NCBI RefSeq assembly: GCF_041814905.1
Contig: NZ_JBGXYA010000015.1
Span: forward strand, 18,411 to 82,410
Length of the DNA: 64,000 nt
Reading direction: 5' to 3'
From: Glaesserella sp041814905
Lineage (GTDB): Bacteria > Pseudomonadota > Gammaproteobacteria > Enterobacterales > Pasteurellaceae
Shown here: positions 28,512 through 36,759 of the stretch, piece by piece
Layout of the letters: each line of letters starts with the position of its first letter
Position numbering within the stretch: position 1 is the first letter of the stretch
Notes under the pieces: generated by a model
The model's input: only the letters and a program-made list of their open reading frames with translations
Told to the model about the DNA's origin: nothing
The model's database searches: none
Program-made: the position numbers and the translations under genes

Positions 28512-29960
28512 TTATTGTTTGTCGGTTTTAATGCCTAATGCTTTTGTGCTGGCATCAAAAATATGGGTGTTATCAATATAACGCTGTTCTTCCTGTGGTA
28601 CTTTGTAGAACTTGCCCAAGTTCGGATCTTTGCGTGCTACCGTATTAAAGAAAGTTGCACCTTTACCTTTCGCATAGACAGGTACTAACTCTCGAGTATG
28701 GTTATCGGTATGCCAACGAACTAAAGGCAATGCACCTGAGCCTTGATTGATGATTTCGGAATAGAAATTGCTGTTAGAATCCGGGCCTTGTAGCAACCCG
28801 TTACCGTGGTCTGTGGTGACGATAAGCAAGGTTTCATCCCATGAACTATTTTTTTCTACCCATTTCACCGCTTCTTCAACAGCAAGGTTGAAATCAATTT
28901 GTTCCTCAATAATACGCGGTAAATTGTTAGCATGCGCCGCCCAGTCTACAGCGCCGCCTTCAACCATTAAGAAAAAGCCCTTCGGATTTTGGCTGATCAC
29001 ATTCAGGGCACCTTTCGTCATCGTTGCAAGATCCGGCTGGTTTGCCAGTAAATTCCCTGCCGCTTGACCTGAACGATTAAACTGTAAAGTTGCCCCATTT
29101 GACGCGGTACCTAACACTTTTTTCTTATCACCGAGATCCAATTTATTTTCCGCTAACGCAACAAAATCTTCTTTTTTATCAATCAGTTTATATTCAGATT
29201 GACCAGAAGTTAATTTTTCCCACGTCGCTTTGCCGCCGACAAAACGGAAGGCTTTATCATCTTTAGGCTCAATCGCCTTACCATTTGCATCATAGTAAGG
29301 ATGGCCTGCGCCCATCACAACTGTCGCCAAGCCTGAATCGACAATCTCTTTGGCAATCTCTTGATAGTTATTACGATTGATATTGTGGGCTAAAAAGCCT
29401 GCCGGGGTTGCATGGCTCCACTGTACCGAACTGATAACCCCTAAATCACGTCCGCTTTCCACCACATATTCACCAATATGTTTGAGTTTTGTATCATTAT
29501 TTGACCAGTTAATCGCATTATTATAGGTTTTATAACCACTTGCTAACGCTGTAGCAGCGGCAGCACTGTCTGTATAATCTGTGCGGGTATAGTCATAACC
29601 TTGGAAATAACCGGGGTAAGAGCCGAGAGAACCTTTGATGGTATTATCGGACTTTTGTATATCCCAAAGTCTTGTAGAATCGAATTTAACCGAATTTTCG
29701 CTGGTTTTAGTCGGAGTTGTGGAAGTGTTGAGAGGGTAGGTGGAGGCGAATAGTTTGACATCAAATTTATCATAAATTTCACGACCTAATGCACCATGAC
29801 GGTAATAACTTGCCGCATGCCATGTTTGTAATCCTGCACCATCGCTGATTAATAAAATCACATTTTTTGCAGGCGTTGCTGCGGTTTCATTTGCTATTGC
29901 TGTTGTACCCGTAGAAAAGGTAAAAAGCGTAACGAAAGCAATTTTAGTCAGTTTGTTCAT
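28512..29960 (-). CDS. phoA: Periplasmic alkaline phosphatase
   Basis: 482 residues from the ATG at 29960 (AGAGGAA upstream); signal peptide MNKLTKIAFVTLFTFSTGTT ending near AIA before NET. PF00245 features: VILLISDGAG (metal Asp), DYTDSAAAATALASGYKTYN containing the nucleophile serine in DSAAAATA, EGGAVDWAAHANN, and TTDHGNG. The DGAG in place of the common DGMG is a mild oddity. A Pho box upstream suggests induction by phosphate starvation through PhoBR. Confidence 0.88.
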   Translation of the reverse strand: MNKLTKIAFVTLFTFSTGTTAIANETAATPAKNVILLISDGAGLQTWHAASYYRHGALGREIYDKFDVKLFASTYPLNTSTTPTKTSENSVKFDSTRLWDIQKSDNTIKGSLGSYPGYFQGYDYTRTDYTDSAAAATALASGYKTYNNAINWSNNDTKLKHIGEYVVESGRDLGVISSVQWSHATPAGFLAHNINRNNYQEIAKEIVDSGLATVVMGAGHPYYDANGKAIEPKDDKAFRFVGGKATWEKLTSGQSEYKLIDKKEDFVALAENKLDLGDKKKVLGTASNGATLQFNRSGQAAGNLLANQPDLATMTKGALNVISQNPKGFFLMVEGGAVDWAAHANNLPRIIEEQIDFNLAVEEAVKWVEKNSSWDETLLIVTTDHGNGLLQGPDSNSNFYSEIINQGSGALPLVRWHTDNHTRELVPVYAKGKGATFFNTVARKDPNLGKFYKVPQEEQRYIDNTHIFDASTKALGIKTDKQ

Positions 29961-30011
29961 AAAGATTCCTCTTGTTGTTGGTGTGTTCACCGCGAGGAAG
30001 TTTAGGAAAAA

Positions 30012-30032
30012 TTTATGACAATTTAATGACAA
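30012..30032 (-). promoter_or_regulatory. Pho box upstream of alkaline phosphatase
   Basis: On the minus strand two TTGTCAT repeats, 11 bases apart (TTGTCATTAAA then TTGTCATAAA), match the PhoB direct-repeat consensus. It is 52-72 bases before the phoA start codon and its upstream end overlaps a USS beginning at 30029. Confidence 0.8.
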
Positions 30033-30065
30033 GCGGTCAGATTTTACGAAAAATTTGCAAAATTT

Positions 30066-30092
30066 AGGGGCGATATTTTCGCCCCTTTTTAA
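30066..30092. terminator. Hairpin terminator
   Basis: Stem AGGGGCGA / TCGCCCCT with a T-run on the plus strand and an A-rich side giving a short U-run on the minus; ends the lipoprotein gene or shields the Pho box. Confidence 0.6.
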
Positions 30093-30093
30093 C

Positions 30094-30120
30094 CGCTAGC
30101 ACAAGTGTTTCTCTCGTGCC
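30094..30120 (-). repeat. Diverged copy of a dispersed palindromic repeat
   Basis: The 27 bases, read on the minus strand, match 35154-35180 at 21 of 27 positions, with five of the six differences transitions. Confidence 0.55.
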
Positions 30121-30149
30121 TCGGTTTCATGCAATTACTTACTGTATGA

Positions 30150-30392
30150 TTAATTTGACGCTTTCGGTGGTTTCGGACCTTGACCATTATCAGCCGGTTT
30201 TTCAAAGCCTTTTGCTTTCATACAGGCATCAAATGCAGCGCGATCTTCTTTGTTTGTTACCGTTTTTTGACATTCTTGCATCGCAGCTTCCATTTCCGGA
30301 TTATGAGGCGGTTTGCCATGCGGACCTTTACCTTCATTTGAACAAGCGGCTAATGCTAAAGCAATAGTAGAAAGTACTAATAATTTTTTCAT
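30150..30392 (-). CDS. Small putative lipoprotein
   Basis: 80 residues. Lipoprotein signal peptide with lipobox LAAC (Cys at 17), then a hydrophilic Pro/Lys/Gly-rich body with two more cysteines (MQECQK and FDACMK) that could form a disulfide. The pattern EAAMQECQKTV-DRAAFDACMKAKGF resembles other short PsiF-like or metal-related envelope lipoproteins, but no family is certain. Stands alone between phoA and gnd; the nearby Pho box belongs to phoA. Confidence 0.75.
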   Translation of the reverse strand: MKKLLVLSTIALALAACSNEGKGPHGKPPHNPEMEAAMQECQKTVTNKEDRAAFDACMKAKGFEKPADNGQGPKPPKASN

Positions 30393-30477
30393 AAATTTGC
30401 TTCCGATAAATAATAAATTGTAAAAAAGCGGGTAAATCTACCCGCTTGTTTGTCCTCTATTCGGATATAAAGTTCAA

Positions 30478-31932
30478 TTAGACATCGTAAGTGGTTGAAG
30501 CTGTATTACCGCCACGCCCCGTCCAGTTGGTGTGGAAGAACTCGCCGCGCGGTTTGTCAGTACGCTCGTAAGTGTGTGCACCGAAGTAGTCACGCTGTGC
30601 TTGCAGTAAGTTTGCCGGTAAACGATCTGAAGTGTAACCGTCTAAGAAAGTGATCGCACTTGCCATACACGGCATTGGAATACCGACTTCAATCGATTTC
30701 GCCACCACTTTGCGCCAATCGCTTAATGCGTTCTCTAAAATGCCTTTGAAGTAAGCATCTGAACCTAAGAAGATTAAATCAGGGTTTGCTTCGTAAGCAT
30801 CACGAATGTTGCCTAAGAAACGACTACGAATGATACAACCTTCACGCCATAATAATGCGGTTGCACCGTAGTTGATGTCCCAACCAAAGTTTTCGGACGC
30901 TTCACGAATCAGCATAAAGCCTTGTGCGTAAGAGATAATTTTTGATGCTAATAACGCTTTACGCACCGCTTCGATCCAAACTTGTTTGTCGCCTTCCACT
31001 TTACCAATGGTTTTGTTGAACAATTTAGATGCGGCAACACGTTGATCTTTGAATGAAGACACACAACGAGCGAAGACTGACTCGGTGATTAAGGTTAATG
31101 GAATACCAAAGTCTAATGCGTTGATCCCTGTCCATTTACCTGTACCTTTCTGACCTGCGGTATCAAGGATTTTTTCCACTAATGGCGTGCCGTCTGTGTC
31201 TTTGTAACCTAAAATATCCGTTGTAATATCAATGAGATAGCTGTCAAGTTCAGTTTTTTTCCATTCAGCAAAGATCGCCTGCATTTCATCATAACTTAAA
31301 CCTAAACCGTCTTTTAAGAACTGGTAGGCTTCACAGATTAACTGCATATCGCCGTATTCGATACCGTTGTGTACCATTTTCACGAAATGACCAGCACCTT
31401 CTTTGCCCACCCAATCACAGCAAGGCTCGCCTTTGTCGGTTTTTGCTGAAATCGCTTGGAAAATCGGTTTCACATATTGCCACGCCTCGCTATTACCGCC
31501 CGGCATAATGGAAGGTCCGTGACGTGCGCCTTCTTCACCGCCCGACACGCCTGAACCGATAAAGCGAATGCCTTTTTCCGCTAATGCTTTCACTCGGCGG
31601 TTAGTATCAGGGTAGTTTGAGTTACCGCCATCAATGATGATGTCGCCCTCTTCTAAGTGCGGTAATAATGCATCAATAAATTGATCAACCACTTCACCCG
31701 CACGCACCATTAACATCACTTTGCGTGGTTTTTCTAATTTCGCAGCCAAATCTTCTAAAGAATACGCCCCGATAATGTTTGTACCTTTCGCTGCACCTTC
31801 TAAAAACTCGTCCACTTTTGATGTAGTACGGTTATAGGCAACGACTTTAAAGCCGTTGTCGTTCATATTTAAAATAAGGTTCTGACCCATTACCGCTAAA
31901 CCGATAACGCCGATATCGCCTTTTACTGACAT
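30478..31932 (-). CDS. gnd: 6-phosphogluconate dehydrogenase (decarboxylating)
   Basis: 484 residues, full length. NADP-binding GVIGLAVMGQNLILNM at the start, then IIDGGNSNYPDT, GSGVSGGEEGARHGPSIMPGG, KMVHNGIEYGDMQ with the catalytic Lys, and IIRSRFLGNI for substrate phosphate. Gives ribulose 5-phosphate, CO2 and NADPH. Together with zwf and pgl nearby it completes the oxidative pentose-phosphate branch. AGGAG lies before the ATG. Confidence 0.97.
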   Translation of the reverse strand: MSVKGDIGVIGLAVMGQNLILNMNDNGFKVVAYNRTTSKVDEFLEGAAKGTNIIGAYSLEDLAAKLEKPRKVMLMVRAGEVVDQFIDALLPHLEEGDIIIDGGNSNYPDTNRRVKALAEKGIRFIGSGVSGGEEGARHGPSIMPGGNSEAWQYVKPIFQAISAKTDKGEPCCDWVGKEGAGHFVKMVHNGIEYGDMQLICEAYQFLKDGLGLSYDEMQAIFAEWKKTELDSYLIDITTDILGYKDTDGTPLVEKILDTAGQKGTGKWTGINALDFGIPLTLITESVFARCVSSFKDQRVAASKLFNKTIGKVEGDKQVWIEAVRKALLASKIISYAQGFMLIREASENFGWDINYGATALLWREGCIIRSRFLGNIRDAYEANPDLIFLGSDAYFKGILENALSDWRKVVAKSIEVGIPMPCMASAITFLDGYTSDRLPANLLQAQRDYFGAHTYERTDKPRGEFFHTNWTGRGGNTASTTYDV

Positions 31933-31953
31933 TTTTTGCTCCTGTTATGTAGG

Positions 31954-32000
31954 GTGCGTGTAAACGCACCGTTTTGAATTTTTGGTGCGTTTACACGCAC
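31954..32000. repeat. Double-hairpin inverted repeat
   Basis: Perfect 17-base arms (31954-31970 / 31984-32000) around a 13-base loop; each arm is itself nearly palindromic (GTGCGT-GTAA-ACGCAC), so it could fold as one long stem or two small ones. No T-run, so more like a dispersed palindromic unit than a terminator. Confidence 0.7.
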
Positions 32001-32009
32001 TCACAAAAG

Positions 32010-32438
32010 TTATTTCAATAACTTTTGAAGTTCTTTAAATAATTGTTTAACAACATTAGAATTATCTTCATCAGTTGGTTTCTTTTTTTCATACCATTTA
32101 ATATTTTCCTTGGTATCATGAAATAACTCAGCATATTTATCGAGTACTTTAACTCCTTTCCCTCTAGTTCTTGAAGTTCCAAAAATATAATCACAATTAT
32201 GATTGTTAAGCTGATATAAATTATGGCGAATTTGTAGTTCTCCATCACCAGCAGAATATAAGCCGACTTTAATATTACCGTTTTGGAAAACGGCTATAAA
32301 ATCAACGAGATTTTCATCTCGTTCAAAATAGATTAAATTAGCTAAAAAGTTATCGCATGTTGTTTCAAATAATTTATTGAAAGTCGTTGTTTTACCAGTA
32401 TTAGCTGTACCATATAAAATAAACAAATGTTCACTCAT
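32010..32438 (-). CDS. Small P-loop NTPase of unknown function
   Basis: 142 residues. A clear Walker A, LYGTANTGKTTTFN, starts at about residue 8; a central acidic strand (IKVGLYSAGDGELQI) resembles a switch or Walker B with DGE. The middle IFGTSRTRGKGVKVLDKYAE is basic. Resembles small nucleotide-binding proteins used as sensors rather than a known enzyme. Good AGGAGA ribosome site; starts 11 bases after DUF1304. It and its neighbours separate gnd from pgl, an accessory insertion relative to the usual Pasteurellaceae cluster. Confidence 0.7.
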   Translation of the reverse strand: MSEHLFILYGTANTGKTTTFNKLFETTCDNFLANLIYFERDENLVDFIAVFQNGNIKVGLYSAGDGELQIRHNLYQLNNHNCDYIFGTSRTRGKGVKVLDKYAELFHDTKENIKWYEKKKPTDEDNSNVVKQLFKELQKLLK

Positions 32439-32449
32439 TTTATGTTCTC

Positions 32450-32824
32450 CTACATATTATTTGTTACCAACGCCAACACCGCCGGCAACCCTTGTTTAAT
32501 CAAAATTCCTTTATTCTTCGCACTTATCGCCCCATAAACCGCCGCCACGATCACGCAACTTAAAAAGAAATAAGTCACCGCACTTTGTTGAATACAAAGG
32601 GAAAAAATAATTCCAGCGGCTAAAAATCCGTTATACAACCCTTGATTAGCAAACAACAACTGAATTTTAGGATTGCTTGCCGTTTGTTCATCTAAATTAA
32701 AAATCTGCCTTGCCTTTGGGCTGTTTAACGCAAACATTTCTAAATACATAATATAGAAATGTTCAAGGGCGACAAGGGTTGTTAAAATATAAGCGAGTAT
32801 TGACATTGTTTTCTTTCCTGACAA
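32450..32824 (-). CDS. DUF1304 membrane protein
   Basis: 124 residues with four membrane segments. The N-terminal LVALEHFYIMYLEMFA and LFANQGLYNGFLAAGI are the DUF1304 hallmarks. Function unknown. Leads the small P-loop gene. A USS is directly upstream (from about 32820). Confidence 0.85.
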   Translation of the reverse strand: MSGKKTMSILAYILTTLVALEHFYIMYLEMFALNSPKARQIFNLDEQTASNPKIQLLFANQGLYNGFLAAGIIFSLCIQQSAVTYFFLSCVIVAAVYGAISAKNKGILIKQGLPAVLALVTNNM

Positions 32825-32866
32825 GCGGTGCGTTTTGCAAAATTTTTTGCAGATCTGACCGCTTGC

Positions 32867-33744
32867 TTATTGTTCTTCTAACTGTTCTAAAATTTTACTG
32901 GTTGATAAATCCATTTTAGAAAAGGCAAACCATTTTTTGCCCAAATCCTTTAATGAGGCACCGATATGGTAGAGTTCGGTGCGATCTAAAATCAAAAATC
33001 TATCGTGTGATTGATTAAACGGTTTTATCGTTATTGGCTCATATTGACTATTATAACGTTCTAAATCAAGTGCCAACTGCCTGCTGATTGTTTTTGTATA
33101 AAGTGTGACATTAACACCTAATTTACGTTTACTAAATAACGTCAAGACAGAATCGTCAAAATAATAGAAGATTCTGCTTTTCTTATTAAATCTGCGACAA
33201 AAGTATAGGCATCAAAAGTTTCACCATCAAAAAAGATACCTTGAATGCGTGGTTTATTTCCTTCTAGAGCTAAGAATACCTGCTCCAATTGCCCTGACAT
33301 TTCAATCTGTTTGCGTTCTACATTTTCTAATCGTTGAATAACACCGGCGTTATTCAACAGTGTATGTCGCATTTGTACGAAAGCCTGCATAATTTTAATG
33401 CTGACTTGAATTGCAACTTCACTACGCAATACGGTTGAAAGCATTGCAATACCTTGTTCGGTAAAGGCATAGGGTAAATATTTTCTATGTTTACCCTTCG
33501 CATTTTTATTTTCTTCTTTCTCTAAGATCACAAATTGTGATCTTAGAGACGACCACTCACTTTCCGTCAATTGAAAACGAAATTCCTCTGGAAAGCGCTC
33601 CAAATTTCGTTTAACCGCTTGGTTAAATGTTCTCGTTTCTACTTGATAAAGGCTTGCCAAATGGCTATCAAGCATTACTTGAACATTTCTTACCGTAAAA
33701 ATCTGTGCTTCCAATTCAGAATTAATTTGTACTAATTGGTTCAT
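32867..33744 (-). pseudogene. ORF6N-domain protein gene, broken by a frameshift
   Basis: The first frame (33142-33744, 200 residues) has the ORF6N DNA-binding domain (about 12-100: FTVRNVQVMLDSHLASLYQV, RNLERFPEEFRF, YLPYAFTEQGIAML) and a middle coiled part. It stops after ESSIILTILS. The second frame (32867-33145) continues the same protein, ending with SHDRFLILDRTELYHIGASLKDLG. Family members read straight through as SSIIL-IDNY-DDSVLTLFS, so a few codons were lost out of frame near 33150. ORF6N domains occur in phage and mobile-element regulators; the C-terminal HDRF segment resembles a phospholipase-D-like fold. Confidence 0.8.
33520..33548. repeat. Perfect 29-base palindrome inside the ORF6N gene
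   Basis: Arms CTCTAAGATCACAA / TTGTGATCTTAGAG around one A. It shares the core RTCACAA-N-TTGTGAY with two palindromes upstream of the same gene. Confidence 0.75.
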
Positions 33745-33775
33745 CTTTTTTCCTTCAGCGTCTTACTTTTAGCAT

Positions 33776-33802
33776 TTTGAGGTCACAATTTATGACCTCA
33801 AA
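33776..33802. promoter_or_regulatory. Palindrome A upstream of the ORF6N gene
   Basis: 27 bases, arms TTTGAGGTCA / TGACCTCAAA around CAATTTA; one mismatched pair. 32-58 bases before the gene's ATG, in promoter position. Confidence 0.6.
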
Positions 33803-33881
33803 TAGAAACTAGAATGAACCTTCTTATAACGAAGTTCGAACACCTTTTTACGATTTTTCGACACGGATCGCAAATTTAGAT

Positions 33882-33908
33882 TTTAAGGTCACAATTTGTG
33901 ACCTTAAA
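33882..33908. promoter_or_regulatory. Palindrome B upstream of the ORF6N gene
   Basis: Perfect 27-base palindrome TTTAAGGTCACAA-T-TTGTGACCTTAAA, 106 bases from palindrome A centre to centre. Either a second operator or a terminator-like structure after the GNAT gene. Confidence 0.6.
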
Positions 33909-33972
33909 TACTCACCATCAATTAGTGTTAACCTCGCAATGCGATCATATTTAAAGAACAATACCCAATCTT

Positions 33973-34365
33973 TTAATGTTTCGTCCATGCACTCGGGTGT
34001 TTCTCAAAACCGATGTGTGGGTAGTAATCGACTGCTTGGGGAGCAGCGAGCAAAATCAGTTTTGCTTTTGGGTGCAGTGCGTTTTGAGTCTGCTGAATGA
34101 GTGCTTGCCCGATACCTTGTTTTTGGTAATCGTCCCGCACCGCCAAGTCTGCCAAATAGCAACAGTAGCTAAAATCCGTCAGGGAGCGGGCAACGCCAAT
34201 CAGTTCATCGTTATCCCATGCGGAGATGATTAAATTGGCGTGCTTTAACATGGATTCTACACGCTCGGATTCATTAAGCGGACGACGTTCTCCCAACGTT
34301 GTTCGATTTAATAATGTGCGATATTGCTCTACGGAGAGAGGAATATTGATTTTATATTCAATCAT
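33973..34365 (-). CDS. GNAT-family N-acetyltransferase
   Basis: 130 residues, one GNAT domain: the acetyl-CoA pyrophosphate loop is DDYQKQGIGQALIQQ (about 78-92, Q/RxxGxG/A form) with strand YLADLAV before it. ALHPKAKLILLAAPQAVDYYPHIGFEKH gives motif B and the final YPHIGF typical of the fold. Substrate unknown. Isolated between the ORF6N gene and pgl. Confidence 0.85.
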   Translation of the reverse strand: MIEYKINIPLSVEQYRTLLNRTTLGERRPLNESERVESMLKHANLIISAWDNDELIGVARSLTDFSYCCYLADLAVRDDYQKQGIGQALIQQTQNALHPKAKLILLAAPQAVDYYPHIGFEKHPSAWTKH

Positions 34366-34398
34366 GGCTTAACTCATTGGCAATCTATCAACAAAAAA

Positions 34399-35097
34399 TT
34401 AAAGTAATGCACCTGCTTCTTTGTCCAAATACCACTCGGTCACACCATTTGTCGCTTTAATTCTTGCTGCCGGATAAGGCAGGTTTTCCGCCAGGGTGGT
34501 TTGGATTTCTTTGAGAATTTCCGCTTTGCTTGCCCCTGTGACTAAATAAGTAATGCGTTTGGCTTGTTCAATTAATTTAGCGGTTTTGGAAATACGAATT
34601 TGCCCTGTTTCAGGGTGTTTGGCAATAATAGCTAAATTGGGATCATTGAAATTTGTTTGATGTGGGAACAGAGATGCTGTGTGTCCGTCCGTTCCCATTC
34701 CTAAAATAATCCAATCAAATTCAGTATTTGGTACGCAAGCGGTCAGTTCTTGCGAAAATCTTACAAGTTCTTGTTCCACAGGCTCTTCTCCACGAATACG
34801 GTGGATATTTTCCGCCGGGATTTGGATATGATCGAACAGTAATTTTTGCACTTCGCCGTAATTGCTTTCAGGATCTTGTGGCGGAACCATACGATCATCG
34901 CCCCACCAAAAATGTAAGTTTTGCCATTGAATTTGGCTTTTATACGGCTCTTGAGCAAGGGTTTTAAACAGCAGTTTTGGCGTACTCCCACCCGATAACG
35001 AAATATGTACAGGGCGATTTTGTTCACTATAAGCCTTAAATTCTTCGGCGATTTTTTCAACGGCGTTTTGGGCTGTGTTAAAGATAGTTATGTTCAT
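34399..35097 (-). CDS. pgl: 6-phosphogluconolactonase
   Basis: 232 residues of the DevB/NagB-like family: SLSGGSTPKLLFK near 32, FWWGDDRMVPPQDPESN near 65, and LGMGTDGHTASLFP near 130. Hydrolyses 6-phosphoglucono-lactone. Downstream of zwf in the same direction and upstream of gnd, separated from zwf by a palindromic repeat. Confidence 0.93.
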   Translation of the reverse strand: MNITIFNTAQNAVEKIAEEFKAYSEQNRPVHISLSGGSTPKLLFKTLAQEPYKSQIQWQNLHFWWGDDRMVPPQDPESNYGEVQKLLFDHIQIPAENIHRIRGEEPVEQELVRFSQELTACVPNTEFDWIILGMGTDGHTASLFPHQTNFNDPNLAIIAKHPETGQIRISKTAKLIEQAKRITYLVTGASKAEILKEIQTTLAENLPYPAARIKATNGVTEWYLDKEAGALL

Positions 35098-35116
35098 CGT
35101 TTTTTCCTTTTTAGCC

Positions 35117-35176
35117 GGCGCGAGCGTCTCGCTCGTGCCAAATAGAATTCTAGGGCACGAGCGAGACGCTCGCGCC
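35117..35176. repeat. Perfect 23-base inverted repeat between zwf and pgl
   Basis: Arms 35117-35139 and 35154-35176 are exact complements with a 14-base loop; each arm contains the self-complementary core CGAGCG-TCT-CGCTCG. GC-rich against AT-rich surroundings; it may cut zwf-to-pgl readthrough. Related sequence at 30094-30120. Confidence 0.8.
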
Positions 35177-35193
35177 AGCGATAGAGGATATTC

Positions 35194-36678
35194 TTAAACT
35201 TTTTTCTTCATCAAACCGCTTGGTTTACGCCAAACTTTACCGTGTTTGGCTATCAGTTTATCGGCTTCAGAAGGCCCCCACGTACCTGCCTCATATTCAT
35301 AAACTCGTCCACGTTCGGCTTTATAATCTAAAATCGGTTGAACAAATTTCCAGCAGGCATGAACTGCATCGGTACGGGCGAATAGGGTGGCGTCGCCTTT
35401 CATCGCATCTAATAACAAACGTTCATACGCCGTTAACAAACTTGGTGAAGCTAAATCCGCATAGCGAAAATCCATCGACACTTCTTTGGCTTCAAAGCCG
35501 GCACCCGGTTTTTTCAAGCCGAAACGCATGGAAATACCTTCGTCCGGTTGAATGCGGATAATTAATTTATTGTCCGGGGCATTTTGGCTAAATACCGGGT
35601 GCGGAGTCGTTTTAAAGTGAATAACGACTTCAGTCACGCGAGAAGGTAAACATTTACCGGTGCGTACATAAAAAGGTACCCCCGCCCAACGCCAGTTATC
35701 AATTTGGCAACGTACCGCCATATAGGTTTCGGTATTAGAATCTTCCGGCACGCCTTTTTCTTGTAAATAACCTTTCACTTCCTTGCCGTTAACAAGCCCG
35801 GCCGTATATTGTCCGAGTACAAGGTTATTTTTTAAATCTTCTTTATTAAGCGGGTGTAGACAATGTAATACTTTTGCCACCTCATCACGCATTGAATTCG
35901 CATTGATAATTGCCGGCGGCTCCATTGCAACCATGGCTAACACTTGAAGTAAATGGTTTTGGAACATATCGCGCATTGCACCTGAGCCATCATAATAGCC
36001 TCCACGTTCTTCAACGCCGATAGACTCTGCACCTGTAATTTCAACATAATCAATAAAATTACGATTCCATAATGGTTCAAACAAGCCGTTTGAAAAACGT
36101 AAAACCAATAAGTTTTGTACCGTTTCTTTTCCTAAATAGTGATCGATACGGTAAATTTGGTGCTCTTCAAAGAAACGGTGAATTTGAATATCCAGCGCTT
36201 TAGCGGTTTCAATATCGTAACCGAACGGTTTTTCAACGATAATCCGTTTCCAACCGAATTCTTCAGTCGTTAATCCGTGAGCGGCTAAACATTCCGGAAT
36301 AATACCGTATAAACTAGGCGGTGTAGATAAGTAATAAAGCGTATTACCGCCTGTGCCGTATTTATCATGTAATTCGTCTAATCGAGGAAGTAATTTTGCA
36401 TAATCTACCGCATTAGAAGTATTTACTGCTTGATAATAAAGGTGTTCACAGAATTTTTCTAAACTCTCACCGCTTGCTTTTTCAAGGGAGATAAGTGAAT
36501 CATGCATTTTTTTACGAAAACTTTCGTCATTTAAATCGGTGCGGGAAACGCCCAGAACAGAAAAATTTTCGGACAATCTGCCCATTTTATAAAGGTGATA
36601 AAGTGCCGGAATCAGTTTACGGTAAGTTAAATCGCCGGAGGCACCGAAGATTACAATACAGTTGTTATCTGCTTTCAT
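35194..36678 (-). CDS. zwf: Glucose-6-phosphate 1-dehydrogenase
   Basis: 494 residues, full length. NADP-binding IFGASGDLTYRKLIPALYHL at the N-terminus, substrate site RIDHYLGKETVQN (about 176-188) with the catalytic His, and EVITGAESIGVEERGGYYD-like segment seen as EITGAESIGVEERGGYYD. First step of the oxidative pentose-phosphate branch, producing NADPH. Followed by pgl in the same direction. Confidence 0.97.
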   Translation of the reverse strand: MKADNNCIVIFGASGDLTYRKLIPALYHLYKMGRLSENFSVLGVSRTDLNDESFRKKMHDSLISLEKASGESLEKFCEHLYYQAVNTSNAVDYAKLLPRLDELHDKYGTGGNTLYYLSTPPSLYGIIPECLAAHGLTTEEFGWKRIIVEKPFGYDIETAKALDIQIHRFFEEHQIYRIDHYLGKETVQNLLVLRFSNGLFEPLWNRNFIDYVEITGAESIGVEERGGYYDGSGAMRDMFQNHLLQVLAMVAMEPPAIINANSMRDEVAKVLHCLHPLNKEDLKNNLVLGQYTAGLVNGKEVKGYLQEKGVPEDSNTETYMAVRCQIDNWRWAGVPFYVRTGKCLPSRVTEVVIHFKTTPHPVFSQNAPDNKLIIRIQPDEGISMRFGLKKPGAGFEAKEVSMDFRYADLASPSLLTAYERLLLDAMKGDATLFARTDAVHACWKFVQPILDYKAERGRVYEYEAGTWGPSEADKLIAKHGKVWRKPSGLMKKKV

Positions 36679-36759
36679 TTGTTGCTTGTTATCCTAATCT
36701 AATTGTTAAAATTTTGTGTTATTCTGCAATAATTTTTCTAAACTTACCAATCAATAAAA

